The notes under the pieces are model-generated. The model saw nothing but the letters and a program-made list of their open reading frames with translations, was not told where the DNA came from and did not search any database. From Agapetus fuscipes (lineage: Eukaryota; Arthropoda; Insecta; Trichoptera; Glossosomatidae), in contig OX637339.1 in NCBI GenBank assembly GCA_951799405.1, forward strand, positions 310,001 to 374,000: a DNA stretch of 64,000 nucleotides, in the 5' to 3' direction. Both the position numbers and the translations under genes were made by a program. Below, one piece after another: positions 19,690 to 30,757 of this stretch (position 1 is its first letter; each line of letters starts with the position of its first letter).

Positions 19690-20365
19690 CGCAGGGTACT
19701 ATAATAATCTATCATCTAAGTTGCAAAGATGTATAAACACTTAAAATGCATGCTCACAAACAGACACGCATGTGTACCTACAATTTCAAATCCTAATCTC
19801 AAATGAACATATTGACCGGTCTGTAGTCCAGGTGGTAACACTTCGGACTCGTAACTGGAAGGTCGTGGGGTCGTGGGTAGGTGGGGGCCGGCGGAGCACA
19901 AATCATATACCATTTATATTTTTAAATTTGCTCTTCGCTGGGTTGAAAAATTCATAAACCTTTACCAAAGACCGGTCATCAAAAGGTCCATCCAGCCTTA
20001 CAACAACTGGGTCTTGCTTGAGAATTGGCGCTTTCTACAGTGACGACCAAGCTCGCAGAGGGCTCTTGAGGTGTGATACACACAAAAACAGCGCTCACCA
20101 AATAACCCTTTTACTTTGCCGGCTTTTGGCAGTGATTTTTTTTTCATAATATGGGTGGTCAGCCTCGTACCAACCTACCTAAGTCAAGGAATACAAACAA
20201 TAAATAACATTCAAATGCTATTTACCTAAAGACAACAGAACCTTTAAAAAAACCTTTACAAAAACAGTCTTTAGGTATATCAATTAATTGAAATTGTGAA
20301 AGAATAAGCCGTCAATATTACAGATCAGCCACCATTTCTTTTTCCATCTTTACTTACTGCTTGTA
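19690..20365 (-). mobile_element. RTE 3' end with ORF relic, split by SINE-B
   Basis: 19690-19810 and 20108-20196 are two parts of one antisense RTE tail. 3' UTR follows to about 20300 and the ORF terminus complement lies near 20310-20365 (CAGATCAGCCACCATTTC). SINE-B 19811-20107 sits inside. Confidence 0.7.
19811..20107 (+). mobile_element. SINE-B inserted in the RTE tail
   Basis: Sense SINE-B from ACCGGTCTGTAGTCC to CGCTCACCAAATAA. Box B is disrupted by a short G-rich duplication (GTCGTGGGGTCGTGGGTAGG). Confidence 0.8.
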
Positions 20366-20734
20366 ATAATAATGTAAGAGGCAACAAAAAGCAATTAATA
20401 ATAAACATTTCTGTTTATTATTAATATACAATCACAAATGATAAACAATCACAAATGAAAAACATTTACCATTATTCGGTATGTTGTAACTGGCAACACA
20501 TTTCAACTGCGCGCTCTAGTTGGAGTAAGATTGGTTTTCTCTGAGAATTAATTAAGTATTGTGGTGAGACGATAAGTGACGTCATGATATATTATATTAT
20601 CATACAAGTATGAGAAATAATCAAAACTGATATTCCTACACCAACAAAGCTTTTCAGCCAAAATTAAACATAACGTCTGGTAGTCACATTGAAGTATGAT
20701 CATCATATCGATACCTTGAACGTAAAACTGAATC
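20366..20734. other. No feature recognised
   Basis: AT-rich, with a loose direct repeat of ACAATCACAAATGA..AAC near 20430-20465. Confidence 0.4.
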
Positions 20735-20819
20735 TATAATCTACATATAATCCAAGTTGCAAAGATATATAACGCCCAAAAGGCGTAGTGAAACACGCAT
20801 GGTAGGTACTATAATAATA

Positions 20820-21060
20820 ATCTATCATCTTAGTTGCAAAGATATATTAACATTTAAAGCTCATATCAAATGCATTTCCACAAACAAACACGTGTATTTC
20901 GCGCTTAAAAATGCTGAATGTATACTTACAAATAAAATCCAAACCTCAAATGAACATAAGCCCTGCAACTTTTGCCGACCTTCCCTGACACAGGGGTGAC
21001 ATTGGCAAAGTGAACCATTTTTTACAGTTTGGGTGGTAACCAACCTATAAGTCAAGAAAT
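20820..21060 (-). repeat. RTE 3'-end copy
   Basis: Antisense. A second short tail piece (AATCCAAGTTGCAAAGATAT) lies just before it, at 20748-20767. Confidence 0.8.
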
Positions 21061-21699
21061 TTAATTGGGTTATTTTTAATTAAACTGGGATTTATTTATT
21101 TTTGAAGATTTATTTTACATAATGCCGGTTTACAATGTACAGAGAATTTTCTAGCTCTAGCTTATCGACTTCACGTCACAATGATTCAAGCGTCCTGCCT
21201 TTCGCAGCATTGCGGCTCGTTTATGTAGGCACGAAAGAGACGATTCTTGCATGTTCTAGATTTTTCCACAAACTTCTAAATGGATTTTTCGAAGCACTTC
21301 CAGATTGTTCGACACACACCATCATGCTAAGCGCACGCACCTAGATACATGTACGCATAAACTCACAGTTCATAATAATATATTTCCTACCTATTAGGCA
21401 CATGTACCTGTATGAGATGCACGCCCCGGCTTTAAGGTGGTGATATAATGTTTCGGTATTTGAGCCCGTACAGACCGCAGTGATGGGTGGCTGGTTGTGG
21501 TAAGGCTGGGTTAGGAATAATGCACGCTGGTCGGCGCTGTAACCACACTCGCTGCCAGTTGAATCAATATTGTTTTAAATCAGCGAACAGCCTTCCATTC
21601 GTAGCGAAGCATAGCCTCACTGATGTTAGATTTATTACCAATGTTAACACTAGGACCGTGGGTACAAACAAATAGAAGAGAAAATAAAAATAACTATAC
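21061..21699. other. No feature recognised
   Basis: A 69-codon (21135-21344) and a 62-codon (21487-21675) plus-strand frame show no motifs. Confidence 0.4.
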
Positions 21700-21785
21700 A
21701 ATCTATAATATAAGTTTCAAGGATATATTACCATTAAAAACTCATATCAAATGCATGCCCAAAAACATACACTTGTTTCGTTAGC
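21700..21785 (-). repeat. RTE tail fragment
   Basis: Antisense last 80 bp of the RTE 3' end. Confidence 0.65.
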
Positions 21786-22087
21786 AATGTAGCTAACGTC
21801 TTTAGGAGACACCCTCTCTGCACGACGACTGAGGATGAACTCATAAGTCACGACTTTTATATGAGTGTTATTTTTATTTTATTTTAGAAAACTGATGAAC
21901 CAGAATTAATATGGCAACACTGGCGGATTTCCCCATAAATATTAGAGATCTCCCGTGTAAATTGGCTTATTCAATTATACATGCCACTACAGTGAATGTC
22001 TCTATTCTGCGTCCCATGAATATTTAATTCTCCAATTAACATGATACGAGTATACCTACTTCCTATTTGCATGGAAATATCTACTCA

Positions 22088-22322
22088 ATTCTTAGACATT
22101 TTAGTCGTCGGTTGAGCCCACGCTTTGACAAACAAATGATGCCTGGGCTGGAAGTCTCATCACCCCGGTCATTCTTATTCTTGAATTTTGGTTATATTTG
22201 TATGAAGACTAATCAGCTGTTCACTTGCGGCCATCTTGGATTGACAGGTCTTCATACAAATGCATCATTAGTTTGTCAAAGCGTGGGCTCAACGGACGAC
22301 TGAAATGTCTAAGAATAGCACC
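22088..22322. mobile_element. MITE-P copy
   Basis: Ends ATTCTTAGACATTTTAGTCG and its inverted partner (about 22265-22322). The core contains GGGCTGGAAGTCTCATCACC, which is also the terminus of MITE-S at 30587. Confidence 0.75.
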
Positions 22323-22483
22323 GTTAGTCCCGATCTAGTATTCAGGCCGTAAGGACTCCAAGACAAGTATGACATTTTGCGTTTAATCGTTGTTTTAGAG
22401 CGAAATCAGCTGTTCCCACGCCACCATGTTTTATCGCTTTCTATCTACCCATATAATTGGTAGATATGATGAAATTTCTCACA

Positions 22484-22634
22484 CTAAAGCGCTATTCTGC
22501 TAAATTCCTTACGACCTTAAGGCGACGAGCTGATGATTCGTGTCCAAAAAGAAGGTGTACTTTCGCAAGCGCTAGCAATCTCAGACTTGTATGGATATCC
22601 AAAGTGTAAGGAATTTAGCAGAATAGCGCTTTAG
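22484..22634. mobile_element. MITE-Q, perfect 29-bp inverted repeats
   Basis: 151 bp, beginning CTAAAGCGCTATTCTGC; the first and last 29 bases are exact inverse complements. TA next to each tip could be a TA target duplication, suggesting a Tc1/mariner-type helper. Diverged copies lie at 31507-31640 and 34485-34655. Confidence 0.75.
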
Positions 22635-22689
22635 ACGATGTGATCAAAATGAATATACGTGCCTTAAACTATCGCTAATCAAACGCAAC

Positions 22690-22865
22690 TAAGCTGCACG
22701 TATAGTGTAACTTCTTGCCGCGTTATCCCCAGGGTTTTGAATGCGGCGAATGGAACTATTTATTTTCACAGGGTAGGGGGCCGGCCTAACGCCAGCCACT
22801 TCAGTTAATGTAAGGGTTTCCCAACTCCCGAGGGAGCTGGTACTCATTTCTTATGACGGATGAGC
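22690..22865 (-). repeat. SINE-C 3' part
   Basis: Antisense and lacks the head. It abuts a SINE-B fragment at 22866. Confidence 0.7.
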
Positions 22866-23113
22866 CTTACACCTCTAGAGCCCTCTGCGAGCCTGGTCGT
22901 CGCTATAGAAAGCGTCAATAGTCAAACAAGACCCAATTGCTGTAAGGCTGGATGGACCTTTGGTGACTGGTCTTAAAAGGTATTTGAAATTTTCTGCCCA
23001 GCAAAGAGCACCTTTGAAAATATAAATGGTATTTTTGTTGTGCTCCGCTGGGTTTCGAACCCACAACCTTCCATTTACGAGTCTGAATCGTTATCACTTG
23101 ACTACGGACGGGT
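22866..23113 (-). mobile_element. SINE-B
   Basis: Antisense with a full head (GACTACGGACGGGTC at the right end) and box B as GGGTTTCGAACCC. The terminal tail is missing. Confidence 0.75.
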
Positions 23114-23232
23114 CACAAATATGCACTTTTGTTTTAATATTTTAATTTTTAGGATTAATTCGAATCAAACATGTCCATGACTCCATGTATATATTATTGT
23201 TTTTTGATTTAAAAAAATGTAATTTGTAATGT

Positions 23233-23490
23233 ATGTTCCTTGACTTATAGGTTGGTAGGCGGCTGACCACCCATACTGTAAAATAAAATGGTTCACTTTG
23301 CCAATGTTTCAGGGAAGGACGGCAAGAGTTGCAGGGCTTATGTTCATTTGAGATTGGGTTTTTATATTGTAGGCCCACATGCGGCATGTGTTAGCGCGAA
23401 ATTATACATGTCTGCTTGTGGGAATGCATTTAATATAAATCTTAAATGATATGTCTCTTTGCAGCTTAGATTAGATTAGATTAGATTAGA
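23233..23490 (+). repeat. RTE 3'-end copy with clean tail
   Basis: Sense, ending in four (TTAGA) units, a good view of the microsatellite-type 3' tail. Confidence 0.85.
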
Positions 23491-23496
23491 AATACT

Positions 23497-23590
23497 GTTT
23501 TATTTTCACTTATATAATTTATTTAAATAAAAAATACAAACGTTTTCGATATAATATAATCATCTTCAGGTATTCAAATTCAAATCCAAA
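23497..23590 (-). mobile_element. Ribozyme-bearing short element, 3' part
   Basis: On the minus strand the motif at 23532-23575 is followed by the family tail AAGTGAAAATAAAAC, and abuts the RTE tail at 23490. Confidence 0.55.
23532..23575 (-). ncRNA. Hammerhead-like ribozyme motif
   Basis: Helix I GAATAC/GTATTT (one G-T pair), core CTGAAGA, one extra T, stem II GAT/ATC, GAA, helix III AAC/GTT without loop, T at the cleavage position. The helix sequences differ from those at 39494 yet still pair, which argues for structural conservation. Confidence 0.6.
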
Positions 23591-23880
23591 CTTTTTTTTT
23601 AGTTAGCACTATCGTTGCGTTTACATCACTAAACATCTAGTATCGTGTAAATTCTGCATCAGATTGTGTCGAGTATAAGGTTTCAAATTTCATAGAAATA
23701 TTACGATCGATTTGTAATTCAAATCATGTTCGAACCCTTGAACACAAGTGGTAGATTCTAAGTCAAACCCCTTTAGCTGAGAAAACAAATGTATTGTAAC
23801 AAATCTACAAGATCTTAGTAGTTGTGTTTGGTGTGTCTGTGTTAGCTTAAGAATAAGCCAATGAAATCTCTGAAAACAGT

Positions 23881-24136
23881 ACGCTGCCTTAGTTTTTGTT
23901 TGCCGTATACGCCATTGAGAAAAATTTACATGAGCAATGTTTGCATGTGTACTGGACCAATGTGTCTTATGAAAACAAGAAATTTATTTAAAAAATATTT
24001 AAAAGAACTCTCACATTATCGAGTTTTACGGTTTTTCGTAGCTCAGATTGTGTAGAATTTGATTCAGAAGACAACTGCATGAAAAAGTCATATTTGACAA
24101 GATTGGCGTATACGGCAAACAAGAACTGGGGGAGCG
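23881..24136. mobile_element. MITE-G
   Basis: Ends ACGCTGCCTTAGTTTTTGTT and the inverse near 24105-24136. The inner 18 bases (TTTGCCGTATACGCCA..) are exact inverse complements. It has no coding capacity. Another full copy lies inside a SINE-L at 35266-35493, and a partial one at 38050-38150. Confidence 0.75.
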
Positions 24137-24149
24137 AGTAGTAGATAAG

Positions 24150-24366
24150 GTTCTAAATCTAAATCTAAGCTGCAAAGATATTTATCATTTAAGATTCGTA
24201 TTAAACGCATTCCCACAAGCAGGCATGTATAATTCCGCGCTAACACATGCCGCATGTGGACCTACAATAAAACCCAATCTCAAATGAACATAAGCCCTGC
24301 AACTCTTGCCGACCTTGCCTGAAACAGAGGTGACATTGGCAAAGTGATCCATTTTTTAAGGTTGGT
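24150..24366 (-). repeat. RTE 3'-end copy
   Basis: Antisense, cut shortly after the CCATTTTTTAAGG block. Confidence 0.8.
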
Positions 24367-24399
24367 ACCTAATAATGATTTGTATTTGTCAGAGATTAA

Positions 24400-24600
24400 T
24401 TAAGTGTTGAATCGAATATTCTGGTGAAATCCAGCAAGGTGGCGTGTATCACTTCTCCATGTTTCGAGAATGATCCTAATAATTTGTATAGATTAGGACC
24501 ATAATCCTCTGTAGGGACAGATATAAATCAACCATCGTACTGTTCAAATATTTATAAAAAAAACTCTGTTGGAACCGAAAGTGAGAAAACAAATTAACTG
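24400..24600 (+). repeat. LTR-M-like fragment
   Basis: GAATATTCTGG, TTTCGAGAAT and ACTCTGTTGGAACCGAA resemble the LTR-like segments at 31909-32155 and 58661-58925. Weak. Confidence 0.35.
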
Positions 24601-24733
24601 CAGTTTTGATGAAATAGAACCGGCTAAACAACAAAGCAGTAAATTACGCGCCACATGCGCCCCATCCACAGACAACGCAGTTATAAGTTGGAATATATGT
24701 GCAGTTTAGTTGCGATTTGCGTTTGCAAATAAA

Positions 24734-25180
24734 AACGGTTAAAAAATGCACAAAGACGATTAGCATATTGACGGCAGTAAGCGACAAAAACTAAATTGTT
24801 CAGGAGAGCAGTTTAAAGTTTGAGATTGCAGAAAAATTGCATTACTTTTTTATTTTTTATCATATCGTTAAAATCAAAACAGCTCTAATATTAAAAAAAA
24901 TAAAGGCACTTATTAGCATTCCTATAAATGTGGTTTTACGATATTGCACGACGTTTTTTTATGTCACAAGCGCTTTCAGGACAAACCAGGCCAAAATCTT
25001 GTCGTTTTCACCAAAACCATACTTCGAAAATGCAGTTGTTTGCTTGGGCATAAACAACAACAAAAAAATCATCGTTGAGCTATGGGAGTTAGCGCATTAG
25101 AAAGAGCGGATTTTTTAAAAGTAGGATAGCATTCATAACTCATTTTTGACCAAAACGTCGCTTACGTCCTTTTAACCGTC
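24734..25180. mobile_element. MITE-H
   Basis: About 440 bp, similar throughout to 36612-37030 (for example GTTTGCTTGGGCATAAACAA). The right end is TTTTAACCGTC; the left inverted repeat is partly broken. Confidence 0.65.
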
Positions 25181-25378
25181 GATATGGAAATTAATCTATC
25201 CAGCAATCGATAAAAATAGTTAAATTAAAATGCAACAATAAAACGTGAAGGGGAAAAGTGTGTTTTCATAAAATACCTCCATTCCACCGTAGCGTGATTG
25301 TTTTTAATTAGGAAATTGTAAAATTTTCAACAAAAAGTATCACAGGAAAATGGCGCACCAGGATTTCCCACCTTGCAA

Positions 25379-25575
25379 CGCAACTAAGCTACACATATAG
25401 TGTAACTTCTTGTCTGCGTTATCCCCGAAGGGTTCGCATGTGGGGAATCGGGACCTGTTTATTTTTACGGGTAAGGGGGCCGGCCTCACACCACCCACTT
25501 TCATTTGAAGTGGGGGTTTCCCAGCTCCCGGGGGTGCTGGTTCTCATTTCTCGTGAAGGCTGAGTAAACCTTGAG
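25379..25575 (-). repeat. SINE-C 3' part
   Basis: Antisense, headless, running into LINE sequence at 25576. Confidence 0.7.
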
Positions 25576-25910
25576 ATCGCCCAGGCAGGACAGTAGCGTG
25601 TGCTCCGCGTCATCATTTTCTGAGTCGCAGTGCCAGCATGCTGCAGTTGCTTCTTTTCCTATACGGTGTAAGTAGAATCCGAAACAACCGTGTTCACTCA
25701 GCATCTGCGTGAGCCGGTAGTTCAGGCAGCCATGCTACCTCGAGTACCAAGGCTCGAGTTGGCTGACAAGCCTGTTCATCCAGCGTCCTTAAGATGCCGA
25801 GCTCCAGCGATCCTGCCACTTTGATGGCGTAGACCAAGCAACCAGCTACCATACAATAACTAGATACCCTCAACAGACCCAGGACTGGGTGACAAGGTGT
25901 AGGACAAACC
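25576..25910 (-). pseudogene. R1-like LINE ORF2 C-terminal relic
   Basis: On the minus strand the translation contains LNYRLTQMLSEHGCFGFYL, then a C-x2-C zinc-finger half followed by DDAEHTLLSC. This CCHC-type end is typical of R1/LOA-type LINE ORF2 (known pattern). Upstream codons shift frame, so it is a dead fragment. It is the only member of this clade seen here. Confidence 0.7.
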
Positions 25911-26116
25911 TTCAGAGGTGGAGCCTGCTAGACCGTGGATAGGACACCCTGTGCGACTGAGAGGATATCCAGGACTCGGCGCATATGTCAGTGTGCCGCT
26001 TAATTGGTGAAAAATGCTGCTTCAAGGAAACGACAATTCAGTGGATGCCGCTAGTCACTGAAGATACTGAGCATTGGTGGTTCTGGACACGTATAGCAAG
26101 TAAGTAAAGAAGCACA
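25911..26116. other. No feature recognised
   Basis: May be more of the LINE relic, but no readable frame. Confidence 0.35.
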
Positions 26117-26600
26117 GGAACGCAACTAAGCTACACATATAGTGTAACTTCTTGCCTGCGTTATCCCCGAAGGGGTTGCATGTGGCGCTTCGGGACCTAT
26201 TTATTTTTACAGGTAAGGGGGCCGGCCTCACACCAACCAAATTCAGTTGAAGTGGGAGGTTCCCAGCTCTCGGGGGGGGGCTGGTTCTCATTTCTTGTGA
26301 AGGCTGAGCAAACCTTTGAGATCGAACCCTTGCTCTCGGCATGGAATGCAAGCATTATACCAACTGAGCTATGGACCTTTTTACGAGCTTGATCGTCGTC
26401 GCTACAAAGCGTCAATTCTCAAGCAAGACCCAGTTGCTGTAAGGCTGGATGGACCTTTGGTGACCGGTCATTGGTGAAGGTTTTATGAATTGTTCAACCC
26501 GGCGAAGAGCAAATTTTAAAATATAAATGGTATATTTTTTTGTGCTCCGCCGGGAATCGAACCCACAACCTTCCCATTCAGAGTCCGCAGTGTTACCGGA
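26117..26600 (-). mobile_element. Composite SINE: B unit joined to C unit
   Basis: On the minus strand a SINE-B (26600 to 26380) runs without a gap into a SINE-C head and body (26365 to 26117). The joint, GAGCTATGGACC next to ACGAGCTTGATCG, is the same as at 27490, 52880 and 57730, so the dimer was amplified as one unit. Confidence 0.75.
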
Positions 26601-26607
26601 CAGGAAG

Positions 26608-26690
26608 GAGAAGAAAAAGCGCTTTGGACGAGAAAGCGTTTGGTGCGCTTTGGTCGAGAAAGCGTCCGGTGCGCTTCGGTTCCAGAGGCA
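26608..26690. repeat. Short tandem repeat with AAGCGCTTTGG units
   Basis: Three imperfect units of about 26 bp (GCGCTTTGG.CGAGAAAGCGT). The GC content is unlike the flanks. Confidence 0.5.
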
Positions 26691-27012
26691 CGCTCTCTAA
26701 TTGAATCTGGAATTGGTTTTCCCGTATTGCAGCGTCATCCAACACAAACGTGACGCTTCGAGCGCAAATTAAAAAACGCTCGCAGCACTAAAAAGCGCTC
26801 ACATGTACGCTTAATTGTACGTGTGCTTTTAAGCGGTTTTTTTACAGTTGAACGTTTGATTGCCCTTTTGTTTTCAGGTTTATCGTATTTTAATTTGAAT
26901 GCGATGCGTCCATGTTTGGACGTATCTACACGATTTTTTTTCACAAAAGTAAGCAGAATTTTATTATTTGTTAAAAAAAAAATTGTCATTCATAATTTAA
27001 GGTACAAACATA
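26691..27012. other. No feature recognised
   Basis: AT-rich with overlapping frames on both strands (26735-26989 minus, 26823-27083 plus) and no motif. Confidence 0.35.
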
Positions 27013-27080
27013 TGTTAAGATTCATATTTAATGCATTCCCGCAAACAGACACGTTTAATTTCACACATATACTGCACATT
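27013..27080 (-). repeat. RTE tail fragment
   Basis: Antisense block TTCATATTTAATGCATTCCC with the following bases. Confidence 0.5.
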
Positions 27081-27093
27081 TAATAACAAAAAG

Positions 27094-27823
27094 TAGTAAA
27101 CCTAGCCGGTATTTATTTTGGGTTTTGAATAACACCGAAACGGGAAATCATTTCTGACACCCTCAGTGGGTTTCGAATCCGAGCTGTCGGCATGGAATGC
27201 AAGCACTATTCCAACTGAGCTATCGACCGGGCAATGCAACGCAACCAAGCCACACATATAGTGCAACTTCTTGCCTGTGCTATCCTCGAGGGGGTCGCAT
27301 GTGGCGATTCGGAATCTATTTATTTGTATAGGTAATGGGACTGGCCTCACAACAACCACTTTCAGTTGAAGTGGGGGTTTCCCAACTCCCGGGAGGCCTG
27401 GTTCTCATTTCTTGTGAAGGCTGAGAAAACCTTTGAGATCGAACTCTTGCTCTCGGCATGGAATGCAAGCATTCTACCAATTGAGCTATCGACCTTTGTA
27501 CGAACTTGATCGTCGTCGCTACAAAGCGCCAATTCTCAAGCAAGACCCAGTAGCTGTAAGGCTGACCGGTTATTGGTAAAGGTTTTATGAATTTTTCAAC
27601 CCAGCGAAGAGCAAATTTGAAAATATAAATGGTATATTTTTTTGTGCTCCGCCGGGAATCGAACCCATAACCTTCCCATTCAGAGTGAAGGCTGAGTTTT
27701 TTGCCGGTATTTTATTTTGGGTTTTCAATAAACACCTAAATCATTTCTGACACCTTCGGTGGGATTCAAACCCAAGCCCCCGGCACGGAGTGCAATCACT
27801 CTTCCAACTGAGCTATCGACCGG
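27094..27823 (-). mobile_element. SINE-C / B-C / C cluster
   Basis: Three antisense pieces in a row: a SINE-C head half (27094-27231), a complete B-C composite (27233-27687) and another SINE-C head half (27688-27823). The two halves share the GGTATTT..TTTTGGGTTTT boundary, so one SINE-C may have been split by the composite. Confidence 0.65.
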
Positions 27824-27877
27824 ACAATAAATATTTCCTTTTACTGGATTAGACAATACAAAACAAATTGATATGCA

Positions 27878-28106
27878 TTACCTTCCTAGTGTACTGCATT
27901 CCCAGGGTCTCATTAATATTCCGTGCATTTTAATGCTAATTTTGCTGCCCCCTATTTCCATAGCCGTACAGGTTTCATTTGGGATGAAATATTCAGCCAT
28001 TTGTGCTTTTAGGTCAATAAATATGCCCTCATCCTGCTTTCTGAACCGGTACCAGTGAGCTTTAGCTGTATTTTGGCCGCAAGAGGTACTTTTTACATAG
28101 AGTCAA
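27878..28106 (-). pseudogene. Orphan coding-like fragment
   Basis: On the minus strand about 75 codons are open down to TAA at 27878-27880 and read like real protein (HWYRFRKQDEGIFIDLK and, later, HGILMRPWECSTLG). There is an in-frame stop just upstream and no start codon before the coding-like part. It could be a last exon with an unseen acceptor or a transposon relic. Family not recognised. Confidence 0.35.
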
Positions 28107-28303
28107 CATACTGTTTTGCTTTTAGTGGGCTCCATTTATGCAAAACGAGGATTGATGCTTTATATAGCGAAGACCAAGCTCGCCGAGGGGTCTTGAGGTG
28201 TGATTTGTAACATGTTGATGATGTTGATAGCTGTAACAGCGCTAAACAAAAAGTACATCCTAATGTTATTGAACAGTGCGACAGTTGATTTATATGATGA
28301 TGA

Positions 28304-28573
28304 TTCCTTGACTTATAGGTTGGTATGAGGCTGACCACCCATACTGTAAAAAATGTTTGACTTTGCCAATGTCACCCCTGTTTCAGGGAAGGTCGGCAAG
28401 AGTTGCAGGGCTTATGTTCATTTGAGATTGGGTTTTTTTTTATATTGTAGGTCCACATGCGGCATGTGTGAGCGCGAAATTATGCGTGTCTGCTTGTGGG
28501 AATGCATTCAATATGAATCTCAAATGATAAATATCTTTGCAGCTTAGATTTAGATTAAGATTTAGATTTAGAT
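28304..28573 (+). repeat. RTE 3'-end copy
   Basis: Sense, complete, tail (TTTAGATTAAGA). A SINE-B scrap (GACCAAGCTCGCCGAGGGG) lies before it at 28170. Confidence 0.85.
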
Positions 28574-28615
28574 GATGATCTATAATCTAGGTTGCAAGGA
28601 TATATTCATTTAAAG

Positions 28616-28915
28616 CTCTCAAATGATGAAGTACAAAATTTATATAGCGTCTTTTATGACAGTGTGTCATTGCCAAGGCGCTTGTCCATATGATTGAACA
28701 AAGAGGTGTGTCTTGAGACGTCTTTTAAACAGTCTCTCCAAATCCAGTTCCCTCAGTGCGGCGGGAATAGCATTCCAAGTCATTGGAGCGGCCGCCCGCC
28801 TTGAATGCCCTGTCTCCTAAAACAGTGCGGGGCCTTCTTGCAGGGATGTCCAGGCAGCTGCTTCTTGATGCAGCTGACCTCAGTGTTTTTGACCGCGCGA
28901 GGTTGTATAGTTCGT
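28616..28915 (-). pseudogene. CR1/L2-like LINE 3' end
   Basis: On the minus strand the relic reads RPRTVLGDRAFKAGG, then an ELERLFKRRLKTHLF-like segment with a frame change, and ends with CACTGTCATAAAAGACGC, the usual short-tailed end of this LINE type. Diverged from the copy at 3257. Confidence 0.65.
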
Positions 28916-28929
28916 CACATGCAAAAACT

Positions 28930-28988
28930 CTTCAGGGATAACGCGGCAAGAAGTAACAATATATGTGCAGCTTAGTTGCGTTTCAAAA
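28930..28988 (+). repeat. SINE-C 3' scrap
   Basis: GGGATAACGCGGCAAGAAGT and AGCTTAGTTGCGTTTC only. Confidence 0.6.
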
Positions 28989-29630
28989 AGTTAGCTATCG
29001 TTGTTATTTTGAGTATTTCCTCGGAATAGCCCAGCGGGCTAATGCGTTAATATGAGGCCCGTTAACTTTGCCCTTTACTGGCTGATACAGTATACTTACC
29101 ACAACACACAAGTATACAAATTTTCGTATCACCTCAACCAAAGAAATGTATCATAACTAAGGCAGCGCTCGCAGTGAGTGTTTTAATTTCCTCACAGCTT
29201 TTGGTAAACGCAATGGTCGGGTTTAAACGTAAATACTCGTATTTATACTTGGTGTATATATTTATCTATGTATGTTAGACAAAGGTAATAACCATTGACT
29301 TTTGATATCTGTGGACTAGAAATTATTTTCACAAAAATAGACTTTATATATATGTTTCAACTAACTTACGAAAGTGGTCATAAGTAAAGAAGAGAACAAA
29401 GAACTTCACAGTTGTATTTCCATGTGTACAAAAATCTCGGGCGAATGTCAAAATTTTCCTAGAAAGTTGGTAGGTACTATTGCAAATAATAATGGCTGTT
29501 GAACCAGTCCAAAATTGACGAATGTTACAAGAAAAGGCATTATTCTAAGACATTATGGCATGTGCTATAAATGGGTGTCGAAACACAAAATGAATTTGGA
29601 CAAAATTGCCTTATTTCGTATGACTATACT
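28989..29630. other. No feature recognised
   Basis: Apart from the weak similarity of 29090-29270 to 780-1000, nothing is seen. Confidence 0.4.
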
Positions 29631-29882
29631 GTTCCTTGACTTATTGGTTGGTATGCGGCTGACCACTCATGCTGTAGAAAATGTTTCACTTTACCAATGT
29701 CACCCCTGTTTCAGGGAAGGTCAGCAAGAGTTGCAGGATGTGTATTCATTTTAGACTTGGTTTCAAAATTGTAAGTTCACATGCGGCATGCGCATGCGTG
29801 AACTTGTACGTGTCTGCTTGTGAGAATGCATGTAATGTGAATCCTCAATGTTACATATATTTGCAACATAGATTAGATTAGA
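29631..29882 (+). repeat. RTE 3'-end copy
   Basis: Sense, complete. Confidence 0.85.
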
Positions 29883-29925
29883 ATTACACCACTGGAACGT
29901 TTGAAAGGACTAAGACAAATGTGGT

Positions 29926-30080
29926 CTATCTAAATCTAAATTTAAATCTAAGCTGCAAAGATATGTATCATTTGAGATTCATATTAAATGCATTCCTACA
30001 AGCAGACACGCATAATTTTGCGCTCACACATGCCGCATGTGGACCTACAATATAAAAAACCCAATCTCAAATGAACATAA
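29926..30080 (-). repeat. RTE 3'-end fragment
   Basis: Antisense half copy, ending in an (ATA)n stretch. Confidence 0.75.
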
Positions 30081-30235
30081 TAATAATAATAATTGGACAA
30101 TTTGTATACAGTTTTTTGTAGTCAGTTTTTGCTCCGCTATGTTATTACTCTATGGTAATAACAGTGTTGTAATGTTAGATTCATATTCAGAAGGCAAACA
30201 TCTACTCTGATTATGTACAAATGTTAGTATAGTCC

Positions 30236-30555
30236 GGTCGATAGCTCAGGTGGTAGAGTGCTTGCATTCCATGCCGAAAGCTCGGGTTCGAATCCCACCG
30301 AGGGTGTCAGAAATTATTTCCCGTTTCGGTGTTTATTTCAAACCCTAAAATAAAATACCGGCAAGGTTTACTCAGCCTTCACAAGAAATGAGTACCAGCA
30401 CTCTCGGGAGCTGGGAAACCTCAACTTCAACTGAAGTGGTTGGCGTAAGGCCGGCCCCCTTACCTGTAAAAATAAATAGGTTCAACTCGCCACATGCGAC
30501 CCCTTCGGGGATAACGCGGCAAGAAGTTACACTATATGTGTAGCTTAGTTGCGTT
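30236..30555 (+). mobile_element. SINE-C, full length and well preserved
   Basis: The head GGTCGATAGCTCAGGTGG is a clear box A, with box B GGTTCGAATCC 40 bp later. The body holds CCGTTTCGGTGTTTATTTC, the AACTGAAGTGG block, and GTGTAGCTTAGTTGCG at the end. A good reference copy. Confidence 0.85.
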
Positions 30556-30586
30556 GAGTTGCGTTTGAAAAAGACAGAACAGTACT

Positions 30587-30756
30587 GGGCTGGAAGTCTC
30601 ATCACCACGGTAATTCTTACCTACCGAATATCTAAAATATTTGTATTTTGAGAAATCAGCTGTTCACATGCGGCCATCTTGGATTGACAGGTCTTCATAA
30701 AAATATTACCGATATTCGGTGCGTAAGAATTACCGTGATGATGAGACTTCCAGCCC
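30587..30756. mobile_element. MITE-S, about 45-bp inverted repeats
   Basis: 170 bp from GGGCTGGAAGTCTCATCACC to its inverse ending CTTCCAGCCC. Its core (AGCTGTTCAC..GCCATCTTGG) is shared with MITE-P copies, so the two are related. Confidence 0.7.
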
Positions 30757-30757
30757 T

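Noticed and set aside
22533..22575. CTGATGA with CAAGCGCT in MITE-Q as a hammerhead
   Set aside because: The second core box is GCAA, helix II does not pair, and relatives do not conserve it.
30236..30310. tRNA gene candidates (also at 33338, 51942, 59110 and others)
   Set aside because: Box A and box B are present, but each is followed by a SINE body, and the cloverleafs are imperfect. They are SINE heads and not tRNA genes.
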